A stretch of DNA of 64,000 bases from Chersky-806 sp038252255 (GTDB lineage Bacteria; Actinomycetota; Acidimicrobiia; IMCC26256; JAENVU01). Every line of letters begins with the position of its first letter. Positions within the stretch are counted from its first letter, which is position 1. The translations under genes were made by a program, and so were the position numbers. The notes below the pieces were generated by a model, which saw only the letters and a list, made by a program, of their open reading frames with translations, made no database searches and was not told the DNA's origin. Below, piece after piece: positions 61,482-64,000 of the stretch. The stretch is taken from positions 1 to 64,000 of the forward strand of contig JBBSAM010000010.1 in assembly GCA_038252255.1 (NCBI GenBank). Reading direction: 5' to 3'.

Positions 61482-61784
61482 CTACGGCGTGTCGCGCTCC
61501 ATCGTCGCCCAGAGGCCGTGGGCGTGCAGGCGGGCGACGTCGACCTCGGCCTTCTCCCGCGTCCCGTGCGACACCACCGACTTCCCGTCGCGGTGCACCT
61601 CGAGCATCAGCTTCGTCGCCTTCTCCCGGGAGTACCCGAACAGCTTCTGGAACACGTACACGACGTACGTCATCAAGTTGACCGGGTCGTTCCACACGAT
61701 CACGAGCCACGGCCGGTCCGTCCCGACCAGCTGCTCGAGGTCGGTCTCGTCGACGACGATCGGCGCTTCGATGGTCTCCGCCAC
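61482..61784 (-). CDS. clpS: ATP-dependent Clp protease adaptor ClpS
   Basis: ClpS delivers N-degron substrates to ClpC/ClpA-ClpP. The 100-residue protein has the substrate-binding core VIVWNDPVNLMTYVVYVFQKLFGYSREKATKLMLEVHRDGKSVV and ends with a short helix. The N-D-P motif and the hydrophobic pocket residues are intact. GTG 61784 follows GAGGAT and lies 16 bases after nusB. Confidence 0.95.
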   Translation of the reverse strand: MAETIEAPIVVDETDLEQLVGTDRPWLVIVWNDPVNLMTYVVYVFQKLFGYSREKATKLMLEVHRDGKSVVSHGTREKAEVDVARLHAHGLWATMERDTP

Positions 61785-61800
61785 GCTTATCCTCGACCGC

Positions 61801-62205
61801 TCACGCAGACGGGGACGGCGCGCGCACCTGCTCGGCGATCTTCGCGAGCAACCCGTTCACGAACCGGCCCGAGTCCTTGGTGGAATACTGCTTCGCCAGG
61901 TCCACGGCCTCGCTGATCACGACCGCGGTCGGCACGCCGGGCTCGTGGGCGAGCTCGTAGCAACCGAGCCGCAGCACCGCGCGGTCGACGGCGGGCATCC
62001 GTTCGACGGCCCAGTGCTCCGAGTACTCCCGCAACAGCTCGTCCAGCTCGACCTGGTGCTCCTCCACGCCGCGCACGAGGTCCACCGCGTAGTCGTCGGG
62101 CTCGATGGGGAGGTCGTCGAGCAGCTCGGTCACGGTGATGTGACGCACCTCGAGCTCGTAGCAGAGTCCCAGTGCTCGTTCGCGGGACTCTCGTCGAGGC
62201 GCCAC
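61801..62205 (-). CDS. nusB: transcription antitermination factor NusB
   Basis: NusB binds boxA of rRNA leaders with NusE. The 134-residue all-helical protein has RRESRERALGLCYELEVR, DRAVLRLGCYELAHEPGVPTAVVISEAVDLAKQYSTKDSGRFVNGLLAKI. The order efp-nusB is classical. GTG 62205 is 10 bases after efp. Confidence 0.96.
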   Translation of the reverse strand: MAPRRESRERALGLCYELEVRHITVTELLDDLPIEPDDYAVDLVRGVEEHQVELDELLREYSEHWAVERMPAVDRAVLRLGCYELAHEPGVPTAVVISEAVDLAKQYSTKDSGRFVNGLLAKIAEQVRAPSPSA

Positions 62206-62215
62206 AGTGCTCTTG

Positions 62216-62776
62216 CTACGCGCGCGTGAGGTAGTCGCCGGTGCGGGTGTCGACCTTCAGCTTCTCGCCGACCTCGATGAACAGCGGCACCTGGATCACG
62301 AGACCGGTCTCCATCGTGGCGGACTTGCGCGCGCCGGAGACGCGGTCACCCTGCACCCCCGGCTCGGTGTCCCTGACGACGAGCTCGACCGAGGCGGGAA
62401 GGTCCACGCCGAGCACCTCACCGTCGTGCATCGGCAGCACCGCGGCGTCACCCTCCTTCAGGTAGTTGACGGAGTCGCCGAGACTGGTGGTGGGCACGTG
62501 CAGCTGCTCGTAGGACTCGTTGTCCATGAAGACGTAGTCACTGCCCTCGCGATAGAGGTACTGCATCTCCCGCTTGTCGATGACCGCGTGCTCGACCTTC
62601 TCGTCGGCGCGGAACGTCTTGTCGATCACCGCGCCGGTGCGAACGTTCTTCAGCTTCGTGCGCACGAACGCCCCACCCTTGCCCGGCTTGACGTGCTGGA
62701 ACTCGACGACCTGCATGAGGCCTTCCGGCAGGTTGAGAGCCATGCCGTTCTTCAACGCGTTGGTGGAGATGCTCAC
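62216..62776 (-). CDS. efp: translation elongation factor P
   Basis: EF-P relieves ribosome stalling at consecutive prolines. The 186-residue protein has the three beta-barrel domains, with EFQHVKPGKGGAFVRTKLKN in domain I (lysine 33 at the loop tip, usually PGKGPA in actinobacteria) and the signature KSATMETGLVIQVPLFIEVGEKLKVDTRTG in domain III. No modification enzyme is in view. GTG 62776 overlaps the peptidase stop (GTGA). Confidence 0.96.
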   Translation of the reverse strand: MSISTNALKNGMALNLPEGLMQVVEFQHVKPGKGGAFVRTKLKNVRTGAVIDKTFRADEKVEHAVIDKREMQYLYREGSDYVFMDNESYEQLHVPTTSLGDSVNYLKEGDAAVLPMHDGEVLGVDLPASVELVVRDTEPGVQGDRVSGARKSATMETGLVIQVPLFIEVGEKLKVDTRTGDYLTRA

Positions 62777-63885
62777 AGCACGAGATCCTTCGGGAATTCG
62801 GTGAGGGCGACGGGCCCGTCGGGGGTGACGACCAGGGTGTCTTCGATGCGCACTCCGCCGACGCCCGGGAGGTACACCCCGGGTTCGACGGTCACCACGT
62901 GGCCGGCAGCGAGGGTACCACCCGAGGTTGCCGCGACCCGCGGGTCCTCGTGGATCTCGAGCCCGACGCCGTGACCGGTCCCGTGCACGAACGCGTCACC
63001 CCAGCCCGCGTCGTCGATGACGTCCCGGCAGGCCCGGTCGACCGCGGCGCACTCGACGCCCACGGCCACTGCGTCACGCCCCGCGCGCTGCGAGAGCAGC
63101 ACGGTGTCCCACAATCGCCGGGCGTCGGCGCCGGGGTCCCCGACGCTGACGGTGCGGGTCATGTCCGAGCAGTAGCCGTCCACGATGCAGCCGAAGTCGA
63201 TGACGACGAGCTCGTTCGGGGCGATCCGGCGGTCGGACGGGCGTGCGTGCGGCTTCGCTCCGTTCGGTCCCGACGCCACGATCGGGTCGAAGCTCACGGC
63301 GCTCGCGCCGCGCTCCCGCATGGCGAACTCGAGCCGGAGCGCGAAGTCGCGCTCGGTCGGCGCCTCGCGCAGGCTCGGGAGGACGTCGGCCAGCGCGTCG
63401 TCCGCGATCGCGCACGCGGCGCGCACCCGGGCCACCTCACCGGAGTCCTTCACCATCCGGAAGTCCTCGACGAGGTGCTCGGTCGCGATGAGCTCGGCGC
63501 CCGGGAACCACTCGGTCGCGAACGCGCGCTGTTGCGACCAGCTCACCGCGTGGGCCTCGAGGCCGAGGTGCCCGATCTCACCCGCGAGCGCCTGCAGGAT
63601 CTCGCGCTGGCGCGCCTGGGTGGTACCGACGTCGACCCGCACGGCCGCGCCCACCGCGGCCACCTGCTCCCCCGCCTGGTCCTTGTAGCGACCGTCGGTG
63701 ACGAGGACCGCGTCGCTCGGCGTCACGAGCACCATGCCGGCCGAACCGGTGAACCCGGTGAGGTAGCGCACGTTCGGGAGACGCGTGACCAGCAGTGCGG
63801 TGATCCCTGCGCCGTCGAAGCGCTCGCGGAGCCGCGGGAGCCGTCCCGCGACGTCCATCGGCGGGAGTGTGCTCGTCATCAGCAT
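62773..63885 (-). CDS. Xaa-Pro peptidase (M24 family)
   Basis: The 370-residue metallopeptidase probably cleaves dipeptides or N-terminal residues before proline. It has an N-terminal creatinase-like domain and a pita-bread catalytic domain with metal ligands in VVIDFGCIVDGYCSDMTRT (two aspartates), HGTGHGVGLEIHEDP (histidine) and VTVEPGVYLPGVGGVRIEDT (two glutamates). It sits between aroQ and efp, as in other actinobacteria (pepQ). ATG 63885 has GGAG 5 bases upstream; ATG 63879 is possible. Confidence 0.94.
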   Translation of the reverse strand: MLMTSTLPPMDVAGRLPRLRERFDGAGITALLVTRLPNVRYLTGFTGSAGMVLVTPSDAVLVTDGRYKDQAGEQVAAVGAAVRVDVGTTQARQREILQALAGEIGHLGLEAHAVSWSQQRAFATEWFPGAELIATEHLVEDFRMVKDSGEVARVRAACAIADDALADVLPSLREAPTERDFALRLEFAMRERGASAVSFDPIVASGPNGAKPHARPSDRRIAPNELVVIDFGCIVDGYCSDMTRTVSVGDPGADARRLWDTVLLSQRAGRDAVAVGVECAAVDRACRDVIDDAGWGDAFVHGTGHGVGLEIHEDPRVAATSGGTLAAGHVVTVEPGVYLPGVGGVRIEDTLVVTPDGPVALTEFPKDLVL

Positions 63886-63904
63886 CCCTTCTCCTGCGCT
63901 CGGC

Positions 63905-64000
63905 TCAAAGCTTCGAGATCGCGGCTTCCACCGCGAGTCGGTACCCGGTGCGACCGAAGCCGGCCACGGTGCCGGTGACGTACGGCGCGACGACAGACTT
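63905..64000 (-). CDS. aroQ: type II 3-dehydroquinate dehydratase, C-terminal end
   Basis: Only the last 31 residues are in the window: SVVAPYVTGTVAGFGRTGYRL, then a helix ending AISKL. The S-V-V-A-x-x-V-T-G-T-V-x-G-x-G-x-x-G-Y pattern is the conserved C-terminal block of AroQ of the shikimate pathway. Its place before the peptidase and efp is the classical order. It is cut by the window edge. Confidence 0.85.
   Translation of the reverse strand, partial: KSVVAPYVTGTVAGFGRTGYRLAVEAAISKL

Overview
This is 64 kb of high-GC chromosomal DNA from an actinobacterium. Support comes from an actinobacterial-type integration host factor (mihF), an SOS box of the mycobacterial type, mycothiol-linked protein families, an actinobacterial-type degenerate PriA, many GTG starts and probable leaderless mRNAs. 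Gene order closely follows two blocks known from Mycobacterium (arg-pheST-rplT/rpmI/infC and pyrR...metK-priA-fmt-rsmB-rpe-rib). Acidimicrobiia is my best guess at class, but that is inference. Almost everything is housekeeping. I did not find a convincing new multigene system; the most interesting items are regulatory and structural.

Layout. 1-1.7 kb: the 5' part of a 16S rRNA gene (minus strand, leaving the left edge) with its leader and promoter. 1.7-6.2 kb: a small membrane protein, tyrS, a class A penicillin-binding protein with PASTA domains and a possible lipobox, and 3-methyladenine DNA glycosylase. 6.2-14.6 kb: a complete arginine cluster argC-J-B-D-F-R-G-H on the minus strand, most junctions overlapping by 1-4 bases. 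14.6-19.4 kb: an accessory plus-strand stretch (paired MaoC-like hot-dog proteins, phytanoyl-CoA dioxygenase-like enzyme, SGNH-like hydrolase, secreted beta-helix protein, flippase-like membrane protein). 19.4-25.4 kb: thioesterase, pheT, pheS, an RNA methyltransferase, rplT, rpmI and infC (minus), infC probably starting at a rare ATC codon.

25.6-30.2 kb: mixed small genes, including a GH15 trehalase/glucoamylase-like enzyme, a frameshifted DUF4870 gene and DUF1990. 30-35.4 kb: the riboflavin operon ribD-ribE-ribBA-GNAT-ribH behind an FMN riboswitch, followed by hisG and a cold-shock-like gene. 35.4-38.4 kb: an ECF-type sigma factor with a membrane-anchored propeller partner, a MoaB/Mog-like protein and rpe. 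38.4-43.4 kb: rsmB, fmt, def and a large sulfatase. 43.4-49.1 kb: priA, metK, coaBC, rpoZ, gmk and mihF. 49.2-58.2 kb: the pyrimidine operon pyrR-B-C-carA-carB-pyrD-pyrF with a PyrR-type leader. 58.3-64 kb: a PPOX-fold protein, DUF2017, a lipoprotein, a LexA-controlled 13E12-type HNH protein, clpS, nusB, efp, an Xaa-Pro peptidase and the tail of aroQ.

Working together: the window holds full or nearly full routes to arginine (from glutamate through the ArgJ cycle), UMP, and riboflavin from GTP and ribulose 5-phosphate (rpe is nearby). It also carries a core of translation and transcription functions (tyrS, pheST, infC, L35, L20, def, fmt, efp, nusB, rpoZ). CarAB supplies carbamoyl phosphate to both PyrB and ArgF.
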